NCBI GenBank assembly: GCA_045648505.1
Contig: JAZROD010000044.1
Span: forward strand, 82,367 to 146,366
DNA length: 64,000 bases
Direction: 5' to 3'
Origin: RGIG8700 sp045648505
Lineage (GTDB): Bacteria > Bacillota > Clostridia > RGIG6154
Positions within the stretch are counted from its first letter, which is position 1. Every line of letters starts with the position of its first letter. This document shows, piece after piece, positions 33,195-41,284 of this stretch. The notes under the pieces are model-generated. The model was given only the letters and a program-made list of their open reading frames with translations. It had not been told where the DNA came from and did no database searches. Both the position numbers and the translations under genes were made by a program.

Positions 33195-34148
33195 ATGTTT
33201 AAACCAAAAGAAATTCCCGTTTACCTTTTCACAGGCTTTTTAGAATCAGGTAAAACTTCAGGTATTCAGGGAACTCTTCAGGACGAAAGATTTTACGAGG
33301 GCAACGAAAAAACTCTTCTCCTTGTTTGTGAAGAGGGTGAAAAAGAATTTGACCTTAAAAAAATCCCAAGTGCCTATATGAGTATTGAATATATTGAAAA
33401 CAAAGAAGACTTAACTGCAAAATATCTTACGGGTCTTGAAAAGAAATATAAAATAGACAGAGTTGTTATTGAATACAACGGTATGTGGAATATTGATGAT
33501 TTATACAACAACCTTCCAAACAACTGGTTTGTTTATCAGGAAATGATGTTTGCAGACTGCACAACCTTCCTTGTTTACAATCAGAATATGAGAAGTCTTA
33601 TGTATGACAAAATCAAAGGCTGTCAGATGCTTGTTTTCAACAGACCTGAAAATGCAGATAAAGAGCAGTTCCACAAGATTGTCCGAGGTATTTCAAGAAA
33701 CTGTATTATTGCTTATGAATATGCAGATGAGCATCTTGAATATGACGAAATTGAAGACCCATTGCCATTTGACATTAATGCAGATGTGATTGAAATTGCA
33801 GACAGAGATTATGCACTCTGGTACCGAGATTTTTCAGAGGATATGTCTAAATATTCAGGCAAGAAAATCAAATTCAAAGGAATAACAGGACTAAACAGAA
33901 AATTCCCTGAAAATACAATTTTAATCGGCAGACACGTTATGACCTGCTGTGTTGATGATATTGAATTTAAAGGACTTTTATGTGTTCTTCCTGAAGAACA
34001 CGACGAAATCAAAAATCGTGACTGGGCAACGGTTACGGGATGTATAAACATTCAGTATCACCCACTCTACACTCAGGAAGGTCCAATTCTTTTTGCAGAA
34101 GAAATAGAAAAATCCCTTCCACCTGAAGAAGAGATTGCAACATTTTAA
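33195..34148 (+). CDS. COG0523-like GTPase fused to a DUF1980-like domain
   Basis: 317 residues. The N-terminus has a Walker A (TGFLESGKTS) and a COG0523 layout, but the CxCC metal motif is missing and the EPSG-like motif reads EYNGMWN. From about 225 a C-terminal OB-like region (GKKIKFKGITGLNRKFPEN; GRHVMTCCVDDIEFKGLLCV) resembles DUF1980, the partner of the YcgR/TIGR03943 permeases seen in zinc-regulated loci. Last gene of the yggS-apgM-GTPase run. A role in metal handling is likely; nucleotide specificity and activity are open. Confidence 0.75.
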   Translation: MFKPKEIPVYLFTGFLESGKTSGIQGTLQDERFYEGNEKTLLLVCEEGEKEFDLKKIPSAYMSIEYIENKEDLTAKYLTGLEKKYKIDRVVIEYNGMWNIDDLYNNLPNNWFVYQEMMFADCTTFLVYNQNMRSLMYDKIKGCQMLVFNRPENADKEQFHKIVRGISRNCIIAYEYADEHLEYDEIEDPLPFDINADVIEIADRDYALWYRDFSEDMSKYSGKKIKFKGITGLNRKFPENTILIGRHVMTCCVDDIEFKGLLCVLPEEHDEIKNRDWATVTGCINIQYHPLYTQEGPILFAEEIEKSLPPEEEIATF

Positions 34149-34151
34149 AAG

Positions 34152-34182
34152 AAACGGTTGAGAATTTTCTCAACCGTTTTTT
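34152..34182. terminator. Terminator after the GTPase operon
   Basis: 13-bp stem AAACGGTTGAGAA / TTCTCAACCGTTT, then T-run. It is near the end of the convergent MATE gene. Confidence 0.85.
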
Positions 34183-35561
34183 GTTATATTGGAAATCCAC
34201 ACTTCTTTTTTGACAAGTATTGCTCCAACAATACATTTTACAATTTCCATTGAGTGACATATAAAATAAACCGTAAAAATATTAAGCTCTGTAAATCTTG
34301 ACAAACAGTATGCAACCGGTACTGCAACACCCCATGTATAACCCGAATCAAACAAAAATGTTATACCTGTTTTACCGCCTGAACGGATGGTAAAATATGT
34401 TGAGTGACACATTCCATACAAAGGCATACATATTGCCGACATCAGAATAAACACTCTTGCAAGATTTTTCACTTCTTCTGTTGTGTTATAAGCTCTCGGG
34501 AAAACCGATGAAAGCAGTGCCATTATAATGCCTATTGCCACGCAAAGAGCTGTGGAAAATGCAATAAGCTTTGGTGCACTTTCTTTTGCTTCTTCAAATT
34601 TTTCTGCCCCAAGCATCTGCCCAAGCAGAACTGCAATTCCCGAACCAAGTGCTATAAAGGTAACATTAAAAAGATTTACTACTGTTGTTGAAATGTTAAG
34701 TCCTGCCACAACATCAATTCCTCTTAATGAATAACATTGTGTAAGCATAGCCATACCTGCTGCCCATAATGTTTCATTTAAAACAAGAGGAACAGTCCCT
34801 TTTAAAAGCATTCTTTTTGCAAGGGCAGACGGTATCTTCATACTGCGGTAAAGTCCTTTGGGGAATATAAGTTTATTTCTGTTTATATGTGTCCATCCGA
34901 TTACAATAAAAATCTGTATGTATCTTGAAATAACGGTTGCAATCGCCGCACCCACAACACCCATTTCAGGGAATAATCCCACACCGAAAATAAGCATCCA
35001 GTTTAAAAATGTGTTTGTTATAACCGCAACAATACCCGCAATCATAGGCAGAGTTGTGTTTCCGCTTTCTCTCAATGTGCTTGAATACGCCTGCTCAAAA
35101 GCAAATGCAAGATTACCTATAAGCATTACCCCCATATAGCTTTTGGCACTTTCAAAGGTTTTCGCAAGGTCTATCCCTTTTTCCGCATCGTGAAGGTATG
35201 AACTTATGAGTCCGTCTCCCAAAGTGAGAAACAAAACCGTACCTGCAATTGTTATTGTTATTGCGGAAATTATCTTAAAACGGAAAGAGTTTCTTACTCC
35301 TTCATTATCACCCCTGCCAAAAAACTGTGCACAAAATATTCCTGCACCTGAAACTGCACCAAATACAGCTAAATTAAACACTAAGAATATCTGATTTATT
35401 ATGGCAACGCCGGACATCTGCTCTGTCCCTACCTGCCCCACCATAATATTATCTATCATAGCAACAAAGTTTGTTATTAAGTTTTGTATCAGTACAGGTA
35501 TGGCAATCATCAATATTTTCTTATACAGTGATTTTGTACCTATCAAGCTTTTCACATTCAT
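34170..35561 (-). CDS. MATE family multidrug/toxin efflux transporter
   Basis: 463 residues with about 12 membrane helices in two halves. Start MNVKSLIGTKSLYKKILMIA, then PVLIQNLITNFVAMIDNIMV with the usual MATE pattern. NorM/DinF-like antiporters export cations or drugs using Na+ or H+; substrate unknown. ATG 35561 has AAGGGTG upstream and is preferred to 35600. Confidence 0.9.
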   Translation of the reverse strand: MNVKSLIGTKSLYKKILMIAIPVLIQNLITNFVAMIDNIMVGQVGTEQMSGVAIINQIFLVFNLAVFGAVSGAGIFCAQFFGRGDNEGVRNSFRFKIISAITITIAGTVLFLTLGDGLISSYLHDAEKGIDLAKTFESAKSYMGVMLIGNLAFAFEQAYSSTLRESGNTTLPMIAGIVAVITNTFLNWMLIFGVGLFPEMGVVGAAIATVISRYIQIFIVIGWTHINRNKLIFPKGLYRSMKIPSALAKRMLLKGTVPLVLNETLWAAGMAMLTQCYSLRGIDVVAGLNISTTVVNLFNVTFIALGSGIAVLLGQMLGAEKFEEAKESAPKLIAFSTALCVAIGIIMALLSSVFPRAYNTTEEVKNLARVFILMSAICMPLYGMCHSTYFTIRSGGKTGITFLFDSGYTWGVAVPVAYCLSRFTELNIFTVYFICHSMEIVKCIVGAILVKKEVWISNITKNG

Positions 35562-35573
35562 ATTAACACCCTT

Positions 35574-35605
35574 AAAAAAGTTGTGCAACAAAAGTTGCAC
35601 AACTT
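35574..35605 (-). terminator. Terminator of the small beta-protein gene
   Basis: 12-bp stem AAGTTGTGCAAC / GTTGCACAACTT with loop AAAA, and a minus-strand T-run. Confidence 0.83.
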
Positions 35606-35608
35606 CAA

Positions 35609-35800
35609 TCAGTCTATTTTTTCAATTTTAATTCTTCCGTTATTATAATCAAATTCATTAACTGTTTTAAGGTATGCAGGGCCTTTATAAGTTAAGAAAT
35701 ATTTGCCAACATATTCAATTACGCCTTCTTCAACAGAGGCTCCGTTGCCTTTTACGATAACCTTATCGCCTTTTTGTAATTTAATATTAAATTCTGCCAT
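35609..35800 (-). CDS. Small protein of unknown function, likely all-beta
   Basis: 63 residues. KLQKGDKVIVKGNGASVEEG then VIEYVGKYFLTYKGPAYLKT suggests a small KOW- or SH3-like barrel, but no family is recognised. ATG 35800 with AAAGGAG upstream. Own terminator; lies between the flavin reductase and MATE genes. Confidence 0.65.
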   Translation of the reverse strand: MAEFNIKLQKGDKVIVKGNGASVEEGVIEYVGKYFLTYKGPAYLKTVNEFDYNNGRIKIEKID

Positions 35801-35865
35801 ATTGCATTTCTCCTTTTGTCTGAATTTATTTGACAATAATATTTTAGCATAGTGTTTTTTTGTAG

Positions 35866-36372
35866 TCAAGACTCTAATGCATATAAAATTTCACTTATAT
35901 ACATTCTGTGAAGATTTCCGCCTTCATATATTTTTTCGCCAAAGGGCATATCTGTGAAATTCTCCATTTCAATATCGTCTTTATAAAGTTTTCTGCAAAC
36001 AAGCACATACTTTGCTTCATCAAAATATGAAATGTCACCGTCATTTACCACAGTTAAACCCATTTTACCGATTTTATCTTCATCTCTTCCTGAAACCTTG
36101 CCAAGGTATGCAAGCTTTTCTCTGTATTCTTCATCAAAGAATGAAAGAGTGAAAAGGTCATTGTTTTCCACAAACTCATAAGTATATCTTGTTGGTCTTA
36201 TAAAAGTAAATGTAACATTTTTGTTCCAGAGTTCACCAACTCCGCCCCAGCTTGCAGTCATTGTATTTACTTTATGGTCTTTACTTGCAGTTATAAGCAT
36301 CCATTTTTTGCCTATAAGTTCAATAAAATTTTCATTTATTTCTGTTGCATTGATTTTTGCGAATTCTTTCAT
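35866..36372 (-). CDS. Flavin reductase-like (FMN-binding split barrel) protein
   Basis: 168 residues. WMLITASKDHKVNTMTASWG, RPTRYTYEFVENNDLFTLSF and GKVSGRDEDKIGKMGLTV are typical of the flavin reductase family of split-barrel FMN proteins common in anaerobes. It probably binds FMN and moves electrons; the partner is unknown. The gene overlaps nothing and is 28 bases after the GH20 stop. Confidence 0.85.
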   Translation of the reverse strand: MKEFAKINATEINENFIELIGKKWMLITASKDHKVNTMTASWGGVGELWNKNVTFTFIRPTRYTYEFVENNDLFTLSFFDEEYREKLAYLGKVSGRDEDKIGKMGLTVVNDGDISYFDEAKYVLVCRKLYKDDIEMENFTDMPFGEKIYEGGNLHRMYISEILYALES

Positions 36373-36400
36373 TTAAACAACTCCTTTTCTTTAATATATG

Positions 36401-37987
36401 TCAGCAAATATGGCTTAATACATTAGGTGTTACCACTCTTCCCCATGATGTATGCCATACTGGTTCATCCAGAACAGGCTCGTCAAGTTCAGGGATTTCT
36501 ACTATTTCACCACTTATAAGCATTTCAAGTCGCTTCATACAGCTTTCTGTTCTCTGAAGAAGTGCTCCCATTCTTATGTCCTGAATATCAAAACCGTGAG
36601 GCTTATAGTCTTTAAACCATCTTGCCTGATGTGTATTGTGGAAATTCTTTATTCTTTTTATAAGTTCCTTGCAGTCTGCAACAATTTCTTTAAGCTTGTC
36701 CATATCACGGTTTTGGTATGCCTCTCTTGTGCGGATACCGATGGTACTCTTTATTTCAAGCACTTCTGCCAAAGCCTGACAAACATCAAAAATATATTTA
36801 TATTCTCCTTTGCCTTCCGCATTTTTAATTTCTTCCGCAAGAGCTTTATAATAATCTGCATCTTCAGGTGAACACATATAATCTCTCATACCCATAAACA
36901 TATCGTTATAAAGAATATATCTGTCTGCTGTACCCCGATGCTTACCGCCCGGAGTTGCAACCTTGTCAAGCATTAAAAAGCTATCAAAATCACAACCTGT
37001 AATTTCTCTGAACTTTTCTTTTATGCTTTCCATATCTTTGTTGCCTTTTGCACATTCTGATGCATACATAAGCGAAGGAAGGATAGCAAAAGGAGAACAC
37101 TCGTTTCCGTCATCACCCCATACAGTAATCAATATTCCGTCAATACCTTCATTTAAGCAGGCATCAACTGCAGCCTTTGTTGCATCTATAGAGAACTGAT
37201 TTCTTGGGGCAAATCCGCTCCATGTCCACGCACCGCCTGCAAAATAAACCTTTCTGCCGAAAAGCTTATTTGTTTTTAACATTCTTGTATAGTGGTCATA
37301 ATCTGTTGAATAATAATCCCAGTAAACAAGTGAAATATTTTCAGGCAGACTTGCTTTTTCTTTTATGGCAGATGTATCCACATCTGCGTACTGATTTTCT
37401 GTATCCATTGCAAGCTTACAGAACATATCACTCCATATCATAGGCTCAAAACCGTATTTATCACCTATTTCACAAACCTTGTGAAGATGTTTGTTGATTA
37501 TATCAAATCTGTCTGCAGGTCCGTGAAGCTGGAAATATTTTCCAAGACCTACACGATATGCCTCATCCATACCTATATGGATTTTTCTTGTTGAAAAACA
37601 TTCTGAAAGAGATGCAAACATATCCTCAATAAGGGCATAGGTTTTTTCTTCTTCACAAAGAAGAATATCATCACAATCTTTAACCTCGCCGTACTGAGCC
37701 TCCCATTTAAACATACAGTTAAGGTGTGCCAGTGTCTGAATGCAAGGCACAAGCTCAATTCCTATTTCGTTGCAATATTTATCAAGCTCTTTCATTTCAG
37801 CCTTACTGTATCTTCCTCTTAAATGACCGAAATACGGATTGTTGTTTATTTCGTATGTATCTTCTGTGTATAACATAAGGGTATTATAACCCATCTTTTT
37901 AATTATCTGTGCATATCTTTTTACGGCATCAACTGTAAGCACACCATTTCGTGAACAGTCAACCATAACACCCATCATTTTTTCCAT
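36401..37987 (-). CDS. Glycoside hydrolase family 20, beta-hexosaminidase-like
   Basis: 528 residues, no signal peptide, so cytoplasmic. TIM barrel starts at once (GVMVDCSRNGVLTVDAVKRY). The Asp-Glu catalytic pair is in KIHIGMDEAYRVGLG; YWDYYSTDYDHY and GGAWTWSGFAPRN complete the site. GH20 enzymes remove terminal GlcNAc or GalNAc by substrate-assisted catalysis. The intracellular location suggests it acts on imported disaccharides. nagA is 17 kb away, so they are not in one operon. Confidence 0.87.
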   Translation of the reverse strand: MEKMMGVMVDCSRNGVLTVDAVKRYAQIIKKMGYNTLMLYTEDTYEINNNPYFGHLRGRYSKAEMKELDKYCNEIGIELVPCIQTLAHLNCMFKWEAQYGEVKDCDDILLCEEEKTYALIEDMFASLSECFSTRKIHIGMDEAYRVGLGKYFQLHGPADRFDIINKHLHKVCEIGDKYGFEPMIWSDMFCKLAMDTENQYADVDTSAIKEKASLPENISLVYWDYYSTDYDHYTRMLKTNKLFGRKVYFAGGAWTWSGFAPRNQFSIDATKAAVDACLNEGIDGILITVWGDDGNECSPFAILPSLMYASECAKGNKDMESIKEKFREITGCDFDSFLMLDKVATPGGKHRGTADRYILYNDMFMGMRDYMCSPEDADYYKALAEEIKNAEGKGEYKYIFDVCQALAEVLEIKSTIGIRTREAYQNRDMDKLKEIVADCKELIKRIKNFHNTHQARWFKDYKPHGFDIQDIRMGALLQRTESCMKRLEMLISGEIVEIPELDEPVLDEPVWHTSWGRVVTPNVLSHIC

Positions 37988-38014
37988 AATATACTCCTTT
38001 TTCTTTTTTCTTTA

Positions 38015-38042
38015 ATTATAGCACAACATATCTAAATTACAA
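38015..38042 (-). promoter_or_regulatory. Promoter of the GH20 gene
   Basis: On the minus strand: TTGTAA (38042-38037), 16-bp spacer, TATAAT (38020-38015), 28 bases before the ATG. Confidence 0.55.
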
Positions 38043-38211
38043 TATAAATTGAAAATAAAATCAGGTGCCATACCAAACTTTCTGATATATTAAGCATTTC
38101 CCTTTATTCGCTGATGTATGTTCCACGGACTTTATCTGCTGTAAATATTATGTAAACCTGACATTTTTTCACCCTTGATTTTCCCCATAAAATCGCGACT
38201 CTTTTTGACAC

Positions 38212-38400
38212 TTTTCCACAGTTTTCAACCATAAATTCCAAAAATGACTTGTGGATAATGTGGATAACTTTGTTGAAAAGTCCGTTTTAACAACTTTTTC
38301 CTGTGGAAAACTTTTTCCGGTAGTTTTTATACATATTTTATTATGTAAACTAGATTTTTTGTTACAATTTCACTCAGAATATAACACATTTTCACACTTT
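38212..38400. other. DnaA-box cluster with AT-rich flank; candidate replication origin
   Basis: The 480-bp gap holds two directly adjacent perfect DnaA boxes TGTGGATAA (38250-38258 and 38259-38267), plus TTTTCCACA (38212-38220, inverted) and TGTGGAAAA (38302-38310), each one mismatch from consensus. An AT-rich stretch follows (about 38320-38400), as expected for a duplex unwinding element. Genes on both sides are transcribed away from it for several kb. dnaA, dnaN and rpmH are not next to it, so it may be oriC with dnaA elsewhere or a DnaA titration site. Confidence 0.6.
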
Positions 38401-38426
38401 TCCTCTTCTTTCTGTTCACAATTCTC

Positions 38427-38455
38427 TTGCTATTTTTGTTCCTTTATTGTAAAAT
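38427..38455 (+). promoter_or_regulatory. Promoter of tcdA
   Basis: TTGCTA (38427-38432), 17-bp spacer, TAAAAT (38450-38455), 16 bases before the ATG. Confidence 0.65.
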
Positions 38456-38471
38456 AGATACGGGTGAAATT

Positions 38472-39173
38472 ATGGAAAGAATTTTTATCAGAAGTGAAAT
38501 GCTTTACGGCGAAAACTCCACCGCCATTCTTAACAATTCCAAAGTTGCAATCTTCGGCATTGGCGGAGTTGGTTCTTATGTGTGCGAAGCTCTGGCAAGA
38601 TGTGGTGTTGGTTCTTTAACACTTATAGACAACGACACCGTAAGCTATTCAAATATAAACAGACAGCTTGTTGCTCTGCACAGCACAGTGGGTAAATACA
38701 AAACAGAGGTTATGGCAGAAAGAATAAAAGACATTAACCCTTCCTGCAATGTTACAACGCTTAATATGTTTTACACTGCCGAAAGTGATTTTGATATAAG
38801 CTATTTTGATTATATCGTTGATGCCATAGATACTGTTTCTTCAAAAATACATCTTGCAGTTTTGTGTCAGGAGAAAAACATTCCCCTTATAAGCTGTATG
38901 GGTGCAGGAAATAAGCTTGACCCTACTGCATTTAAAGTGGCAGATATTTTTGAAACATCAGGTTGCCCCTTAGCAAGAGTTATGAGAAAAGAACTTAAAG
39001 CAAAAGGTGTTAAAAAGCTTAAAGTTGTTTATTCAACAGAAGCACCTTTAACCCCTCTCCCTCTTGAAACAACCGAAGGAAGACGGCAGACTCCCGGCAG
39101 TTGCGCCTTTGTTCCGTCAGTTGCAGGACTTGTTGCAGCAGGTGAAGTGGTTAAGGATATTGTCGGAATATGA
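38472..39173 (+). CDS. tcdA: tRNA threonylcarbamoyladenosine dehydratase (TcdA, ThiF/E1 fold)
   Basis: 233 residues. Adenylation fold with GIGGVGSYVCEALARCGVGS, DNDTVSYSNINRQL, DAIDTVSSKIHLA and the TcdA tail motif GCPLARVMRKELKAKGV, EAPLTPLP, GSCAFVPSVAGL. Converts t6A at position 37 of ANN-decoding tRNAs to the cyclic form ct6A using ATP. ATG 38472 is chosen; the first candidate at 38427 overlaps the promoter. Confidence 0.92.
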   Translation: MERIFIRSEMLYGENSTAILNNSKVAIFGIGGVGSYVCEALARCGVGSLTLIDNDTVSYSNINRQLVALHSTVGKYKTEVMAERIKDINPSCNVTTLNMFYTAESDFDISYFDYIVDAIDTVSSKIHLAVLCQEKNIPLISCMGAGNKLDPTAFKVADIFETSGCPLARVMRKELKAKGVKKLKVVYSTEAPLTPLPLETTEGRRQTPGSCAFVPSVAGLVAAGEVVKDIVGI

Positions 39174-39186
39174 CTTAATATTTTTG

Positions 39187-39215
39187 TTGCAAACAATACT
39201 TAACTGTGTTATACT
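39187..39215 (+). promoter_or_regulatory. Promoter upstream of rnjA
   Basis: TTGCAA (39187-39192), 17-bp spacer, TATACT (39210-39215). It lies 13 bases after tcdA and just 27 bases before an intrinsic terminator. Confidence 0.65.
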
Positions 39216-39241
39216 TATAGCAGTTGAGTATGTTCGGTTTT

Positions 39242-39269
39242 GAGATGCACAACAGTGCATCTCTTTTTT
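39242..39269 (+). terminator. Intrinsic terminator in the rnjA leader
   Basis: Stem GAGATGCAC / GTGCATCTC, loop AACA, six T. It can end tcdA read-through and would also stop transcripts from the promoter at 39187 after about 47 nt, so rnjA expression needs another promoter or read-through (attenuation). Confidence 0.8.
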
Positions 39270-39334
39270 ATGAGAGCCTTTTTTATTGTTCGGACTTTTG
39301 GCTCTTATTTTACATATTTAAAAGGAGGTATATT

Positions 39335-41074
39335 TTGGATAAGAAAACAAACACAAAAAAATATTATGTACGAAAAAAACCGCTTAAACCAAGGGTTCAG
39401 AAGAAGCCTTCTCAGCCACTTGGAAATCTTAAAATTATTCCACTTGGCGGTTTCGAGGAAATAGGTAAAAACTTAACGGTTTTTGAATATGAGGACGATA
39501 TTGTTATTTTAGACTGTGGCGTTGCATTCCCTGATGAGGAAATGCTTGGAGTTGACCTTGTTATCCCCGATATGACTTATCTTTACAAAAACAGGGATAA
39601 AATCAGAGGTCTTATTATAACTCACGGTCACGAGGACCATATCGGCGCAATTCCTTATCTTTTAAAAGATATAAATGTTCCTATTTATGCAACAAAGCTT
39701 ACACTTGGAATTTTAACTCACAAGCTTGATGAACACGGACTTTTAAAAACTGCAAAATTAAATGTTACCAAGCCGGGACAGATTGTTAAGCTTGGAAACA
39801 TCAAAGCAGAATTTATCAGAACAAACCACAGTATTGCAGATGCAGTTGCAATTGCTTTCCACACTCCTGTGGGAGTTGTTCTTCACACCGGTGACTTTAA
39901 AATTGACTCAACTCCAATAGATGGCGAAATGCTGGACTTCGCCAGAATCGGTGAGCTTGGCAAAAAAGGAATTTTAGCACTTCTTTCAGACAGTACAAAT
40001 GTTGAACGACCGGGCTACTCAATGTCTGAAAGAAAAGTTGGCGATACTTTAGAAGAAATCTTCTCAAAAACCAATTCAAGAATAATTGTTGCAACCTTTG
40101 CTTCAAACATTCACAGAGTTCAGCAGATTATAAATATTGCGGCAAAATATAAAAGAAAAGTTGCAGTTTCAGGCAGAAGTATGGAAAGTGTTGTTACTTC
40201 CGCCCGTGAGCTTGGTTATCTTAAAGTGCCCAAAGGTACTTTGATTGATATTTCCGAAATTGACAAATATAAGCCAAGAAACCTTGTTATTGTAACAACA
40301 GGCAGTCAGGGTGAACCTATGGCGGCTCTTGCAAGAATGGCAAGCAACGGACACAAAATGGTTGAAATCACAAAGGATGACCTTGTTATTCTCTCATCAA
40401 GTCCTATTCCCGGCAACGAAAAGCTTATTGCAAGGGTTATTGATGAACTTTGCAAAAAAGGTGCAGAGGTTATTTATAAATCTCTTGCGGATGTTCATGT
40501 TTCAGGTCACGCCTGTCAGGAAGAGCTTAAAATTATGCTTTCAATAGCAAAGCCTAAATTCTTCATTCCTGCCCACGGCGAATACCGTCATCTTATGATG
40601 CACGCTAAACTTGCCCAGAAAATAGGTATGAAAGAAGAAGATACTTTCATTATGAAAATCGGTCAGGTACTTGAGCTTAACAGACAAACCGCAAAAATCA
40701 ACGGAAATGTTCAGTCAGGCAGAGTTTTTGTTGACGGCAGTGGCGTAGGCGATGTTGGTAATATTGTTATAAGAGACAGAAAAGTTCTTTCAGAAGAAGG
40801 TCTTATTGTTGTTGTGGTTGGGATTTCAAGCCACACCAAGGAAATCGTATCAGGTCCTGATGTTATTTCAAGAGGCTTTGTTTATGTAAGAGAGTCTGAA
40901 GAACTGATGGAAAACATCAAAGCACACGCAAAAGAAGCTTTAATAATCGCAGGAAGCAAAAAGCACAGTGACTGGAACTCTATGAAAACTGCAGTTAAAA
41001 ACAGCTTAAGTCAGTATATTTTCAGTGAAACAAAGAGAAGTCCTGTAATACTTCCCGTAATTCTTGAAATATAA
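39335..41074 (+). CDS. rnjA: Ribonuclease J
   Basis: 579 residues from TTG 39335, which follows a perfect AAAGGAGGT. Metallo-beta-lactamase/beta-CASP nuclease: HGHEDHIG (97-104) binds two zinc ions, and VHVSGHACQEEL and PAHGEYRHL complete the site. Combines 5'-3' exo- and endonuclease activity in mRNA decay and rRNA maturation. The N-terminus is basic (KPLKPRVQKKP). The upstream in-frame ATG at 39224 would add a hydrophobic stretch across the terminator hairpin and is rejected. Confidence 0.94.
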   Translation: MDKKTNTKKYYVRKKPLKPRVQKKPSQPLGNLKIIPLGGFEEIGKNLTVFEYEDDIVILDCGVAFPDEEMLGVDLVIPDMTYLYKNRDKIRGLIITHGHEDHIGAIPYLLKDINVPIYATKLTLGILTHKLDEHGLLKTAKLNVTKPGQIVKLGNIKAEFIRTNHSIADAVAIAFHTPVGVVLHTGDFKIDSTPIDGEMLDFARIGELGKKGILALLSDSTNVERPGYSMSERKVGDTLEEIFSKTNSRIIVATFASNIHRVQQIINIAAKYKRKVAVSGRSMESVVTSARELGYLKVPKGTLIDISEIDKYKPRNLVIVTTGSQGEPMAALARMASNGHKMVEITKDDLVILSSSPIPGNEKLIARVIDELCKKGAEVIYKSLADVHVSGHACQEELKIMLSIAKPKFFIPAHGEYRHLMMHAKLAQKIGMKEEDTFIMKIGQVLELNRQTAKINGNVQSGRVFVDGSGVGDVGNIVIRDRKVLSEEGLIVVVVGISSHTKEIVSGPDVISRGFVYVRESEELMENIKAHAKEALIIAGSKKHSDWNSMKTAVKNSLSQYIFSETKRSPVILPVILEI

Positions 41075-41092
41075 CCTTTAATCAACTCCCGT

Positions 41093-41164
41093 AGGGAATA
41101 TCTCTGTGCGTAGCACAATATCTCTGCAAAGTAATATCTCTGATTTCATCAGAAATCAATATCG
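41093..41164. repeat. Short hairpin array with AATATC-type spacers
   Basis: Spacers AATATCTCTG recur at about 20-base steps (41097, 41117, 41133; a last AATATC at 41158). Ribs TCCC-GTA-GGGA, GTGC-GTA-GCAC, TGC-AAA-GTA (weak) and GATTTC-ATCA-GAAATC separate them. It has only right-half-type spacers; the complementary GATATT type is in the array near 21.0 kb. It is in the 3' region of rnjA, before the terminator. Confidence 0.65.
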
Positions 41165-41208
41165 TTGGCCGAGTTTTATAAAAAACTCGGCCTTCGGTGT
41201 CTTTTTTT
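41165..41208 (+). terminator. Terminator of rnjA
   Basis: 11-bp stem GGCCGAGTTTT / AAAACTCGGCC with a T-run of seven that begins nine bases after the stem, so efficiency is uncertain. Confidence 0.65.
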
Positions 41209-41232
41209 ATATTTTCTTTGTCTATTTATATA

Positions 41233-41261
41233 TTTACAATATTAAAAGATAGTGCTATACT
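41233..41261 (+). promoter_or_regulatory. Promoter of the Gfo/Idh/MocA gene with overlapping palindrome
   Basis: TTTACA (41233-41238), 17-bp spacer, TATACT (41256-41261). A perfect 9-bp inverted repeat AAAGATAGT / ACTATCTTT (41245-41253 and 41259-41267) covers the -10 and is well placed as an operator. Confidence 0.7.
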
Positions 41262-41284
41262 ATCTTTAGTTTGGAGGTGTATGT

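Noticed and set aside
39224..39334. N-terminal extension of RNase J from ATG 39224
   Set aside because: It would translate through the terminator hairpin, adds a hydrophobic stretch foreign to the family, and TTG 39335 has a perfect ribosome binding site.
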